The notes beneath the pieces were generated by a model that saw only the letters and a list, made by a program, of their open reading frames with translations, was not told where the DNA came from and did not search any database. A stretch of DNA of 64,000 bases from positions 248,001 to 312,000 of the forward strand of contig OY282376.1 of the NCBI GenBank assembly GCA_958295845.1, given 5' to 3'. Source of the DNA: Caldilineaceae bacterium. GTDB taxonomy: Bacteria > Chloroflexota > Anaerolineae > Caldilineales > Caldilineaceae. Every line of letters begins with the position of its first letter. Position 1 is the stretch's first letter. Both the position numbers and the translations under genes were made by a program. Below, one piece after another: positions 8,317 through 17,357 of this stretch.

Positions 8317-9552
8317 TCAGTTCCAGCTGCCGATAAAGTCCGCGAGCGTGAAATCGGCTGGCATCCGGTTGAAGAAGTAACGCATGGGGCGTGCCTGGAA
8401 ACCGGGCGCGAAATGCTCGTCCTCCGCCTGCAGTTTTTCGTCCAGGATCGCGAAGCGCCTGTGGAGAGCGGCGGCCTCGTCGACCGTGAAGCGCTCTGCG
8501 AACTGCGGCCCCCAGTTGATCGAGATCGAATGTGAAGAGCGCGCCCGCTGGCGATAGTCCTCGGTTATCCCCTTCAGCGGATCGGAGTCTGCGTCAGCGC
8601 TCGCGTTTTCATGCTTCACAACCTGAAGATGGAGAGCCGCCTTGCACAGGTAGATCGTCAGCACCATCTTGCCGTCTTCACCCACGCCGGGCTGCAGCGC
8701 CTCCAGCGCGGCGAAGTATGCGCCGGCGTTGCCGTTCAGTGCCTCCCGCAACGCGATCTCGGTCAAGTCCTGCAGCGCCGCGCTCCTCCCGTCCCAATGT
8801 GTGAATGACGCCCGCGCCGCGGGCGAAAGGTGCTCGGTGAAGGAGATGTCGGGGTAGTAGGGGAAGATTGAGTGGCCCCCGTGGATGGTGCGGCGCGTCG
8901 TGGGGCTGTAGTTGCTGCCCCAATGCAGCATGTAGTTGATATAGACGACCGCGTCGCCGGCGTTCAACGCCGCGGGAATGCCGCCCGGCACGGTGCGCCG
9001 CGGGTCGGCCGACAGTGACCGGTTTTCCGCCTCGGTGTTGAGCCGCAGATGGCTGCCCGGTACCACCCAGAGCACGTCGTCGTCGTAGAGCGGGATGTTC
9101 CACTGCACATATTTGGGGCCGTTCTCCTTCAAATCCTTCTGCAGGCCGGCCAGCGGCGCCATGTCGATCGGGTGGATGTCGCGATGCCACGCGGCCGGGC
9201 CATGATCGCGCACCGGGCTGCACATCAACATCATGCCGGCCACCGACGCCGCCTGCGGGACACTCAACAGCTGGCGGCTTACCCCTAACGTGCTCTCCTG
9301 CAGCCAGACCTCGACCGTGCTTGCCGTTGCTTCGTCGATCAGCTTGTCATAAGAAACAAGCCGCGGCTGCGGCTGCGTTTCCCAAACGCCGCCGGGCGGG
9401 TCGTCCGGACCCCGCTCTTGCGCCCAGATTTTTCGCTGCCTTCCGACCAGCGTTTCAAAGTCGGCGCGCAGCTGCTCCAACCGGTCCGGCGGGATCACCT
9501 CCCGCAGCACGAGATACCCCTGCTCCATGAACTGCTCGCGGCTGACCTGCAT
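8317..9552 (-). CDS. Phytanoyl-CoA dioxygenase (PhyH)-family protein
   Basis: 411 residues, an Fe(II)/2-oxoglutarate oxygenase. The N-terminus FMEQGYLVLREVIPPDRLEQ is typical of PhyH proteins. WHRDIHPID supplies the HxD iron ligands, and the distal ligand is probably the His in RRTIHGGHS. Related enzymes hydroxylate small molecules, lipids or secondary metabolites; the substrate here is unknown. It converges with the SDR gene, only three bases apart, so it is a separate leftward unit. Confidence 0.82.
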   Translation of the reverse strand: MQVSREQFMEQGYLVLREVIPPDRLEQLRADFETLVGRQRKIWAQERGPDDPPGGVWETQPQPRLVSYDKLIDEATASTVEVWLQESTLGVSRQLLSVPQAASVAGMMLMCSPVRDHGPAAWHRDIHPIDMAPLAGLQKDLKENGPKYVQWNIPLYDDDVLWVVPGSHLRLNTEAENRSLSADPRRTVPGGIPAALNAGDAVVYINYMLHWGSNYSPTTRRTIHGGHSIFPYYPDISFTEHLSPAARASFTHWDGRSAALQDLTEIALREALNGNAGAYFAALEALQPGVGEDGKMVLTIYLCKAALHLQVVKHENASADADSDPLKGITEDYRQRARSSHSISINWGPQFAERFTVDEAAALHRRFAILDEKLQAEDEHFAPGFQARPMRYFFNRMPADFTLADFIGSWN

Positions 9553-9596
9553 CGTTCGCCCCCCTGTTTATCCTTGTCGGTGCGGCCACTGAACTA

Positions 9597-9630
9597 AAAG
9601 CCCCGGCACACAATCTTTCCGGGGCTTTCC
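9597..9630 (-). terminator. Rho-independent terminator
   Basis: AAAGCCCCGG and CCGGGGCTTT form a perfect 10-bp stem around a CACACAATCTTT-type loop. On the minus strand the stem ends in CTTTT, so it terminates the small membrane protein gene to its right. Confidence 0.75.
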
Positions 9631-9659
9631 TTTACTTCTGCTGCATAATCTCCGAACAG

Positions 9660-9953
9660 TTACGTTTTTGTCTTGCGCACCTTGTTGCCCAGAGCGTCTA
9701 CTGCCTGGCTGAAGAGATCAGATGCCGCCCTAATGAAGGCAAGGAGGGGTGACAGAAAGATAACCGCTAACCCTGCCATCGGGCTTGTCAGGCACTCAAT
9801 CAACGTGAACCCGACAAATTCACCAACCGCGCCCCACCATCCAATCGACGTCCGCCAGTCGGAATCGACGCGTCTGCGCAGCGGCGGCGGGTAGTTCGTC
9901 ATCATCCGACGCCGCGCCGTCCTGAAAATCATCTCCGGCTCATGATTCATCAT
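9660..9953 (-). CDS. Small hypothetical membrane protein
   Basis: 97 residues. A basic N-terminus (RTARRRMM) is followed by two adjacent hydrophobic stretches (about 40-58 and 62-78) and a basic tail (GNKVRKTKT). GGAGG stands five bases before a double ATG, which sets the start at 9953 rather than at the longer open frame. It has its own terminator at 9597-9630. I recognise no family. Confidence 0.6.
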   Translation of the reverse strand: MMNHEPEMIFRTARRRMMTNYPPPLRRRVDSDWRTSIGWWGAVGEFVGFTLIECLTSPMAGLAVIFLSPLLAFIRAASDLFSQAVDALGNKVRKTKT

Positions 9954-10045
9954 CGCACCTCCAGGGCGGGCCATACCCCGTCATCGCGCCACGGCTGGCA
10001 ATATATCATACGTCCGGTACGCTGTTAAGTTGCCCAGAACGCACT

Positions 10046-11164
10046 CTAGACATCCTCCGCCTGCAATCTCTCCAGCAGGTCGCTGTACGCCTCCCGGTCC
10101 AGCGGCAGGGTAACCGGCTCACCGGTAGCGCCGCTGTAGATCATCGCGTTGGCCAGCTCCAGCGATTTCAGCCCCTCTTCGCCGTTGCAGCGGGGTTCGC
10201 CACCCTCGCGAATCGCGCGGTGGAAGTCCTTGTAAACCCTCGCATGTCCGTGTTCCTCCGGCTCGTCTTCGATGCCGGCGTCGGCATCAGCCGCTTCGGT
10301 GCGCACAAAGGGATCGGCGCTGTCGGTGATCAGCTGCCGCAGGTCGGTGTCATAGCGTTCGTACTCGATGCGGTTCTCGTGCAGCACGATCTTCCCGCCG
10401 GTGCCGGACACTTCAACGGAGCGGGGGCCGCTCTCGGTCGTGCTGAAATAGATGGTGCCCTGCGCGTCCTCCGGCCACTCCAATAGCGCGGTGGCGGTGT
10501 CCTCGGTCTGGATCGCGTGCAGGCGGGTGGCGGTGGCGGCGTAGACCCGCTTCGGGGAACCGACCAGATGGCAGACCAGGTCCAGGTCATGCGGGGCCTG
10601 GTTCATCAGCACACCGCCGCCCTCGCCTTTCCACGTGCCGCGCCAGCCGCCGCGCAGGTAGTAGGCCGCGGTGCGCATCCAAGGGAACACGCCGGTCACG
10701 CGCTGGATGCGGCCCAGTTCTCCGCTGTCGATCAACCGCTTCATCGCCCGCACGTGCGGCAGCTGGCGGTACTGGTAGTTCACCGCCAGCACGCGGTTGT
10801 TGGCGCGCGCCGCCGCGATCATCGCGTCCGCCTCCTTGACCTGGATGGCGATCGGCTTTTCCACCAACACATGGCTGCCGGCGTTGAGCGCGTCGATCGC
10901 GATCGACGCGTGGAAGGGATGGGGGGTGATGATCACCGTCACATCCGGCTTGGTCTCGGCCAGCATCTGCCGGTGGTCGGGATAGAAGGGGCAGCCCCAC
11001 TCCTCGGCCCGTTCCTGTCCCGGCTCCGGTGCCACATCCGAGCCGCCGACCACCTCTACGTCATCGAGGGAAAGCCCCATCGAATGGGAACGGAAAATCC
11101 CGGCGCCCATGCCGACCACCGCGTGGCGCAGCTTTGATCCTTGTGGAGAGGGTGAGTTTGACAC
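10046..11164 (-). CDS. Gfo/Idh/MocA-family oxidoreductase
   Basis: 372 residues from a GTG start. The nucleotide loop is VVGMGAGIFRSHSMGLS, the catalytic-lysine motif EKPIAIQVKEADAMI, and the C-terminal domain has GGGVLMNQAPHDLDL. The open frame extends upstream into the next gene, so I chose the GTG at 11164, preceded by AAGGAAG. It lies downstream of a zinc alcohol dehydrogenase on the same strand, a pairing common in sugar or polyol oxidation. It is a distant paralogue of the enzyme at 687-1721. Confidence 0.9.
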   Translation of the reverse strand: MSNSPSPQGSKLRHAVVGMGAGIFRSHSMGLSLDDVEVVGGSDVAPEPGQERAEEWGCPFYPDHRQMLAETKPDVTVIITPHPFHASIAIDALNAGSHVLVEKPIAIQVKEADAMIAAARANNRVLAVNYQYRQLPHVRAMKRLIDSGELGRIQRVTGVFPWMRTAAYYLRGGWRGTWKGEGGGVLMNQAPHDLDLVCHLVGSPKRVYAATATRLHAIQTEDTATALLEWPEDAQGTIYFSTTESGPRSVEVSGTGGKIVLHENRIEYERYDTDLRQLITDSADPFVRTEAADADAGIEDEPEEHGHARVYKDFHRAIREGGEPRCNGEEGLKSLELANAMIYSGATGEPVTLPLDREAYSDLLERLQAEDV

Positions 11165-11289
11165 GTTTTCTTCCTTTGCTTGTTCGTTTGTACGCTGTGT
11201 GAAAGGGGGAAACACCTGTGCGTCGTGGATGGCGGCCATCCGTATGGCACGGTCGGGCCGGGGCAGTGACCGAAACCGGCCACCGCGGT

Positions 11290-12342
11290 TCAAAAATGCA
11301 GCATCGCCTTGACAACCTGGTTCTCCGGCCGCAGCCAGCCGGGGAATTCGCCGGTCAAGGTTTCCGGCGACGCGCTGTGCGTAAGCCATGGGGCCAGATC
11401 GATCGCGCCGGACTCCAGGGTCTGGACGACGCGGGCGAAGTCGGCGCTGGTGGCGTTGCGGCTGCTGATCAGCGTCGTCTCGCGGCGGTGAAACTCCGGG
11501 TCGGGGAAGGTGATGTCGTCCTGCACCAGGCTGATGAAGACGACGCTTCCGCCCTGTTCGATCAGGCCCAACGCGTTCATCATCGAGCGTGCGTTGCCGG
11601 TGGCGTCGAAAACGGTCAGCGGCAGGTCGCCGCCGAACACCGCCCGCAGCTGGGCTTCCGCGTCCCCGCGTCCGTCGATGAGATGCTCCACCCCCAGGTT
11701 TTCCTGCACGAAGCGCATCCGATTCTCGTCAATTTCCATCACCGCGACGTCGGCGCCGGCCAGGCGCGCAAAGGCCACCGCGGTCAACCCGATCGGGCCG
11801 GCGCCAATCACCAGTGTCGGCTGATCCGGCTCCAGGCCGGCCCGGTCCACCGCGTGCGCGCCAATGCAAAGCGTCTCCACCAGGGCCAGATGGTCCAGCG
11901 GCAGGGTCTCGGAGCGGTGCAGCTTGTCGATCGGGACGGTGATCAGCTCGCGCATGCCGCCATCCAAATGCACGCCCAACACCTGCAGACGGGCGCAGCA
12001 GTTGATGCGCCCGCGGCGGCAAGCGCTGCACGCGCCGCAGTTCAGGTAGGGCTCGACCGCGCAGTGGTCGCCGGCGCGCAGGTTGCTCTCGGCATGCGGG
12101 CCGAGAGATACACCGCGCTCCTCTCGAGCAGGAGCGCATTCAACGACTTCCACACCGAGCTCATGGCCGAGGATGCGGGGATAGCTGAAATAGGGCTGGC
12201 GCCCGCGGAAGGCGTGCAGGTCGGTGCCGCAAATGCCGACCCGGTGCACGCGCACAAGCGCCTCGCCCGGTTCCGGTTCCGCCGGCGGCGAGGTTTCCGT
12301 CAGATTCAGGCTGCCGGGTTTCTCCAGTATGACCGTTTTCAT
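11290..12342 (-). CDS. Zinc-dependent alcohol/sorbitol-type dehydrogenase
   Basis: A 350-residue medium-chain dehydrogenase. The catalytic zinc site is GICGTDLHAF (Cys38) with GHELGVEV. The structural zinc lobe is CGACSACRRGRINCC. The Rossmann loop is VIGAGPIGLTAVAFARLAG, and an acidic residue in MEIDENR favours NAD over NADP. The family oxidises polyols such as sorbitol, galactitol phosphate or threonine. AAGAAGG precedes the ATG. It heads a probable two-gene unit with the Gfo/Idh/MocA enzyme. Confidence 0.9.
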   Translation of the reverse strand: MKTVILEKPGSLNLTETSPPAEPEPGEALVRVHRVGICGTDLHAFRGRQPYFSYPRILGHELGVEVVECAPAREERGVSLGPHAESNLRAGDHCAVEPYLNCGACSACRRGRINCCARLQVLGVHLDGGMRELITVPIDKLHRSETLPLDHLALVETLCIGAHAVDRAGLEPDQPTLVIGAGPIGLTAVAFARLAGADVAVMEIDENRMRFVQENLGVEHLIDGRGDAEAQLRAVFGGDLPLTVFDATGNARSMMNALGLIEQGGSVVFISLVQDDITFPDPEFHRRETTLISSRNATSADFARVVQTLESGAIDLAPWLTHSASPETLTGEFPGWLRPENQVVKAMLHF

Positions 12343-12402
12343 CGGGCCTTCTTAAAGTGGGATGGCTGACAACGGGGAGGGAACGGAGTCGGCGCGCCGA
12401 CA

Positions 12403-13173
12403 TTAGCCGCCTGCCACCTGATCGGGGCTGACGACCGCCGGTGCGGATTCGGCTGCGGGTTCGGGATCGTGTCCCTGGCCATTTACGTCGATCAGGCCGT
12501 CTTTCAGAAACAGAACATAGTCCACATAGTCGTCCACGAGATTATCGTGGGTCACGACCAGGAAGGTCACGTTCTGTTCGCGTACGATACTCTGGAAGAG
12601 GCTGAGGATTTCGCGCGCTGTTGTGCTGTCCAACTCGCCGGTCGGCTCATCCGCCAGGATTAGTTTCGGGTCGTTGGCGAGCGCGCGCGCGATGGCCACG
12701 CGTTGCTGTTGCCCGCCCGACAGCTCAAAAGGACGGTGATGCATCCAGCGGGTCAGGCCGACCTGGTCCAGGCACTTGATCGTCTTTTCATGGCGTTCGC
12801 GGCCCTTGACGCCGGACATGCGCAGGATCAGCTCAACATTTTCAAAGGCGGACAGGCTGGGCAGCAGGCCGAAAGACTGGAAGATGAAGCCAACCTGTTC
12901 ACGGCGCCAGCGGGTGAGCTGGCGTTCTTTCCACGAGTGAATCTCCTCGCCGAAGATGCGGATCTTGCCTTCTGTCGGTGAATCCAGGCCGCCGATGCAG
13001 TTGAGGAGCGTGGTCTTGCCGCTGCCGGAGCGTCCCTTCAGCGCGGCGAAGGTCCCCTGCGCAATCTGCAGGTTGACGCCCTTGAGCGCGGCCACCTCCA
13101 GGCTGCCCGTCTTATAGACGCGCCAGATATTTTCGGTTTCGATGGCCGTGTTGGGGTAAGGGTTGTTTTCCAT
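12403..13173 (-). CDS. ABC transporter ATP-binding protein (MacB/LolD type) 1
   Basis: 256 residues. Walker [11 protein letters not shown]-loop [10 protein letters not shown], signature [12 protein letters not shown], Walker [14 protein letters not shown] and H-loop VVTHD are all intact. The ADEPTGELD wording is typical of ATPases working with FtsX-type permeases. Last gene of the leftward export operon (adaptor, FtsX permease, ATPase 2, ATPase 1). Two different ATPases for one permease suggests a heterodimeric motor. Confidence 0.92.
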   Translation of the reverse strand: MENNPYPNTAIETENIWRVYKTGSLEVAALKGVNLQIAQGTFAALKGRSGSGKTTLLNCIGGLDSPTEGKIRIFGEEIHSWKERQLTRWRREQVGFIFQSFGLLPSLSAFENVELILRMSGVKGRERHEKTIKCLDQVGLTRWMHHRPFELSGGQQQRVAIARALANDPKLILADEPTGELDSTTAREILSLFQSIVREQNVTFLVVTHDNLVDDYVDYVLFLKDGLIDVNGQGHDPEPAAESAPAVVSPDQVAGG

Positions 13174-13235
13174 CTGCGTTCCACTATCCGATTTTCAGGA
13201 ATTGTTTTCGAGTGAACAGCGCTGTGTAATGGCCG

Positions 13236-14267
13236 TTATTCGCTTTTTTTGCGGCGGAAGCGGCTGAAAAAGCCGCCGATCGCGGCGGCCTGCTGGATGC
13301 GGCTGGCCTCCGCTTGCTCCTGTGCGACCAGCTCCGGCGCCTCCGCGTCCTGGCTATCTGCCGGCCGGATCAGGATGCCCTCGTCTGTGACGTCGAGAAG
13401 TGCCCGGCCGTGGATCGAGAACTGCTGCAGGACATCCTTCGGAATCTGCAGACGCCCAGCGCTGTCCAGCACGACCAGCTCCTCAAAATGCTCTTCGTGT
13501 TCCTCGACGATGCCGTCGCCGCCGCTGTTGAGCGCATCTTCGTCGAAACGTTCGACCGTGCGCACCTGGCGCCGCGTTTCGCTGGCCAGCATCCCATCGC
13601 GGATGGCGACCACCCGGTCCACGTGGCGGGCGATGGTCGGATCGTGGCTGACGATGATGGTCGTCAGGCCCAACTCTTCGTTGAGCGTGCGCAGCGTCGC
13701 GTAGATCGTCAGCGCCGTAGCCGTGTCCACTTCACCGGTCGGCTCGTCCGCCAGCAGGAGTGTTGGCCTGTTGGCCAGCGAGACGGCGATGGCGACGCGC
13801 TGCTGCTCGCCGCCCGACAGTTCGCGCATGTGGTGCTTCATGCGTTCGCCCAGGCCGACCCTTTCCAACAGGTCCTCGGCCCGGTTGCGTTTCTCTTTGC
13901 CCGCGAACCCCGCCAGCGTCATCGGCAATTCGACGTTTTCAACCGCGTTCAGATAGGGCACCAGGTTACGTGCGCTCTGTTGCCACACAAAACCGACCTG
14001 TTCGCGCCGGTAGCGGTTGATCGCCCGTTCCGACATCTTCAGCAGATTGAAGTCTCCGACCCGCACCTGCCCCGCCGTCGGTCTGTCCAAACCGCCCAGG
14101 ATGTTCATCAACGTGGACTTGCCGCTGCCGCTGACGCCAACGATCGCCATCAGTTCCCCGGAACGCACCGACAGGTTCAAGCCCTGTAATGCGACCACTT
14201 CCAGGTCGGCAATCTGATAGATTTTGACAAGACCGTCGCAGAAAATAAAGGGTTCAGCCGTTGTCAT
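13236..14267 (-). CDS. ABC ATPase 2 with C-terminal AbrB-like domain
   Basis: 343 residues. The N-terminal about 230 are a full MacB/LolD-type ATPase (Walker A VGVSGSGKST, signature LSGGEQQRVAIA, Walker [13 protein letters not shown], switch IIVSHD). After an acidic linker, residues about 263-302 read LVVLDSAGRLQIPKDVL...FSIHGRALLDV...GILIRP. This is the pattern of SpoVT/AbrB swapped-hairpin domains (D-x-x-GR-x-x-IPK ... DG-I-x-L-x-P). Such a tail is unusual on an ABC ATPase and might give dimerisation or DNA binding; that role is inference. It lies between the FtsX gene and ATPase 1. Confidence 0.88.
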   Translation of the reverse strand: MTTAEPFIFCDGLVKIYQIADLEVVALQGLNLSVRSGELMAIVGVSGSGKSTLMNILGGLDRPTAGQVRVGDFNLLKMSERAINRYRREQVGFVWQQSARNLVPYLNAVENVELPMTLAGFAGKEKRNRAEDLLERVGLGERMKHHMRELSGGEQQRVAIAVSLANRPTLLLADEPTGEVDTATALTIYATLRTLNEELGLTTIIVSHDPTIARHVDRVVAIRDGMLASETRRQVRTVERFDEDALNSGGDGIVEEHEEHFEELVVLDSAGRLQIPKDVLQQFSIHGRALLDVTDEGILIRPADSQDAEAPELVAQEQAEASRIQQAAAIGGFFSRFRRKKSE

Positions 14268-14314
14268 CTCTTAGTTTCCAACACTCAGAATCACCATTCT
14301 TTCGCGTCGAACGC

Positions 14315-14356
14315 AGTTACTCAGAACCAAAAACTGACTACTGAAAACTGCAGTTC
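14315..14356. repeat. AAAACTG-type intergenic repeat
   Basis: Degenerate tandem words (aaaaactgactactgaaaactgcag) directly at the stop codon of the FtsX gene. The same words occur at the 3' ends of genes at 45300 and 56205. Confidence 0.6.
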
Positions 14357-17258
14357 AAACCGTTTCGCCCAGTTTGATCGCCTGGAATATCTTCATGCGC
14401 ATCAGCAGCGTGATCAGTACGCCCAGCGCGGCGACAAACAGAACGCCGAACAGCGCATACACTCGCGTAATCGCCGGCCACGCGATCCCCACCACGTACG
14501 GCGGCGTCAGGTCCGCGGCCGTGTTCCCCACCTGCAAATAGGGGATGAACTGGTTGCTCACCGAGGTGCCCAGCAGTGTGCCCGCGCCAATGCCAACCAG
14601 TATCAGAAAGGCCAGCTCCCATGCCAGGAACATCGTCATCTGGCCCGAGGACAGGCCGATCGAGCGCAGCGTCCCCAGTTCAATGAAGCGGCGGCGGAAT
14701 GAGAACAGCGTGTACAGCAGGAATCCCAGTACGGTCAACAGCGCCGCCGCCAGGAAGCCGACCGAGAGGACGCCGAACAGCCCCTGCCGCTGCGGCTGTT
14801 TCTGCTCGTCGGCAATCCGCAGCCGGGCCGAATAGTAGTTGATGACGTTGATGTCGTACTGCCGCAGCTCCCGGGTAAGACCTTCGTAGTCGGTGGCCGG
14901 GTCGGTGCGCACCAGCACATCGTAGGGGAACTGTCCCCCCATTCGCTCGAACAGATAGTCGAGGTTGCCCACCACCAGCGGGCCGTCGGCCTCCGGGTAC
15001 CAGGTGGGGAAGTAGCGGAAATCACCGACGATCTGCATCTGCATCTCCGCCCGCAGCCCGTAGCGCGCCGCGCCGACCAGAATCGTATCACCGACGAGCA
15101 GATTGTGATCGCGCATGAAGTCCCGGTGCAGCAGGACGCCCTCTGGGGCCAGGGCCAGCGAGTTCATCAGCGAACCGAGTGACGCCGCCGCAAAATCCCG
15201 CCGCCAGTAGGCCGCCTTGGGGAAGTCGAGACGGTCGATGCCGAAGACATGGGCATCCCGCCAGCGTCCGTCCATATGCACGCGCGCCTCGAACCGGGCG
15301 AACCGGGTGGCGGCCTTTACGTTGGGCACGCGCAGATGTTCCGAAACCGGCACAAAGGTCCACGACGCCGACTCCAGTGCACCTTCTGATGAGGACGACT
15401 CGCCGCCGCTGCCGGGGAAGGCGCCTGAATCGTTCGAAATCGGCGTGTCGCCCAGCTCCGCCAGCCGACCATCGGCTCCCACCCTGTAGTAGGCGCGGTC
15501 GAACAGGTGTCCGTCCAGCGTCTGCGCCAGCGATGTGGTGAAGGCAGACAGGCTGAGCGTCAGCACCAAAAGGATCATCGGCGCCGTGTACAAGCTCCTG
15601 TTCCGCGCCAGCTGGCGGCTGGCCAGCAGCACGCCTACGCCGCCGCCCTTGGAGGCAACCCAGGCGATTATCTGCATGAAATACGGCAAGATCCGCAGCG
15701 TAACCAGTGTCAGCGCGAAAATCCCCAGCGCCGGTATCAGAAACAGCAGCGGATTCTGAAAGATCGTGTCATCCGTGACCGCGCCCGGCATGCTGATGCT
15801 GCCCTGTTCCTGTAGCAGATAGATGCCGTATCCGGCCGGGAGCAGCAAGAGAATATCCAGATAGGAGCGCTGCCACCACGGCGGCCGCAAGGTGCGCGCC
15901 ATCTCCATCTTGTAGGTCACAATCGTATGACGCGCGGCGCCAAAGGAGGGCAGGGTCTGTGCCAGAAAGGCGATCACGACCGCGCCGATGCCGAACTGGA
16001 GCGTGGACTGCGTCAGGACCAGCCGCAGGTCCGATTCGATCGTGAAATCGAGGAAGCTGCGGGTCGAGCCGATCAGCCTGGCTACCGAGAAGCTGAGCGG
16101 CAGACTCACCAATAGCGCAAGCACACCGAGGCAGAGCGCCTCCAGGCCGGAGATGCCCGCCACCTGTCCTACCGTCGCGCCGCGACTGCGCAAAATCGCC
16201 ACCTCGTTGCGCTGCCGGGCTACCGCCAGGCCGACCACCAGGCCGATAAACGCCAGCAACAGGCCGATGATCGGCACGCTGAATGCGTATAGCAGCGTTG
16301 TCAGCAGACCGCTGGCGCGCTGATAGCGGCGCAGCGCGTCTAAAGGCGAGATGCTCAACTGGCTGTTGGCCATCAGCGACGACACCTTCTGCTCCGCCCT
16401 GCGGCCGCGTACCAGCAGACGGCCTACATCGCTCGAAGTCACGTCCGAGCCGTCCATCACCAGGTACCACAGGCCCAGGTTCACGTCCTGCGGGTAGACG
16501 GGTGCGACTCGATTGTGATAGCTCTGCTCCGGGATGACAAACAGCGTCTCCAGCGTCGACGGGTTGTAGAACCAGACGTCGCTTTCGAGATCGGCGGGCT
16601 CCCACACGCCCGAAATCCGCACCGGTGTCTGGTAGCGCTGACTGTCGCCATTCTCGGCCCGGATGCGGCGGAACAGCATGTATTCTTCGCCCACCTGCAG
16701 CCCGATCTCGTCCGCCAGCTCCCGGTTCACCAGAACCTCGATCGCCTCCTCCGAGTCGGACGGCGAGACCGCGGGGAAAGTGCCTTCGATGATATTGATC
16801 GCTTCTTCAAAGCCTGAGATGAAACCGAGATTTACCCATTCCAACGGGTCGGTTGTATCGGCATACGCGACCTGTTCCGTTGGGAAAAGGCGGAAGTTGT
16901 CGGTCTTGAAGTAGCGGACTGTCCTTTTATGCGGGATGCCCAGTTCGCCCGCGGCCTGCTCACTGAGGTAGGTGTCCAGCGGCGCGATATCTTCCCACTC
17001 CTGCGGGCCGTACGTGGAGCCCAGGTAGCGGAACATATACGCGAACGGCGGGCGCGAGTAGGTCTCGTTGATGCCGGTATCGGTCAACTCCTCCTGCAGC
17101 AGCCGGTAGTAGACCGCATCGGCGTAGAGAGGAATGCTCATGACGAGCACGGTCGAGGAGACCAGCCCAAGAACCAGGGCAAAAGCCAGCCACTGCTGGG
17201 CGAAGATACGTTTTATGGCGACAACGATAATCGCCGCGATGCGCAGAAGAAATTTCAT
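14355..17258 (-). CDS. FtsX-like ABC transporter permease, large
   Basis: 967 residues. An N-terminal helix (LAFALVLGLVSSTVLVMSI) is followed by a large extracytoplasmic domain and a first FtsX core of three helices near residues 320-440. A second periplasmic region and a terminal FtsX core (FGVLSVGFLAAALLTVLGF onward) complete the protein. This duplicated layout is that of LolE/MacB-related permeases that extrude lipoproteins, lipids or peptides rather than import nutrients. Its partners are two ATPases downstream and a membrane fusion-type adaptor upstream. Cargo unknown. Confidence 0.9.
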   Translation of the reverse strand: MKFLLRIAAIIVVAIKRIFAQQWLAFALVLGLVSSTVLVMSIPLYADAVYYRLLQEELTDTGINETYSRPPFAYMFRYLGSTYGPQEWEDIAPLDTYLSEQAAGELGIPHKRTVRYFKTDNFRLFPTEQVAYADTTDPLEWVNLGFISGFEEAINIIEGTFPAVSPSDSEEAIEVLVNRELADEIGLQVGEEYMLFRRIRAENGDSQRYQTPVRISGVWEPADLESDVWFYNPSTLETLFVIPEQSYHNRVAPVYPQDVNLGLWYLVMDGSDVTSSDVGRLLVRGRRAEQKVSSLMANSQLSISPLDALRRYQRASGLLTTLLYAFSVPIIGLLLAFIGLVVGLAVARQRNEVAILRSRGATVGQVAGISGLEALCLGVLALLVSLPLSFSVARLIGSTRSFLDFTIESDLRLVLTQSTLQFGIGAVVIAFLAQTLPSFGAARHTIVTYKMEMARTLRPPWWQRSYLDILLLLPAGYGIYLLQEQGSISMPGAVTDDTIFQNPLLFLIPALGIFALTLVTLRILPYFMQIIAWVASKGGGVGVLLASRQLARNRSLYTAPMILLVLTLSLSAFTTSLAQTLDGHLFDRAYYRVGADGRLAELGDTPISNDSGAFPGSGGESSSSEGALESASWTFVPVSEHLRVPNVKAATRFARFEARVHMDGRWRDAHVFGIDRLDFPKAAYWRRDFAAASLGSLMNSLALAPEGVLLHRDFMRDHNLLVGDTILVGAARYGLRAEMQMQIVGDFRYFPTWYPEADGPLVVGNLDYLFERMGGQFPYDVLVRTDPATDYEGLTRELRQYDINVINYYSARLRIADEQKQPQRQGLFGVLSVGFLAAALLTVLGFLLYTLFSFRRRFIELGTLRSIGLSSGQMTMFLAWELAFLILVGIGAGTLLGTSVSNQFIPYLQVGNTAADLTPPYVVGIAWPAITRVYALFGVLFVAALGVLITLLMRMKIFQAIKLGETV

Positions 17259-17357
17259 AGCCGCGGTGGCGGGTGGTCAATGGCGTCCTGCCAGTCACAC
17301 GCCACGCTTTGCTCCCCGGTTCTGCTTAGCGCTTCGGTTCTGCTCAGGTCTTCGGTT

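Noticed and set aside
11218..12369. 383-codon plus-strand frame over the zinc dehydrogenase
   Set aside because: Shadow of a gene with full zinc and Rossmann motifs.
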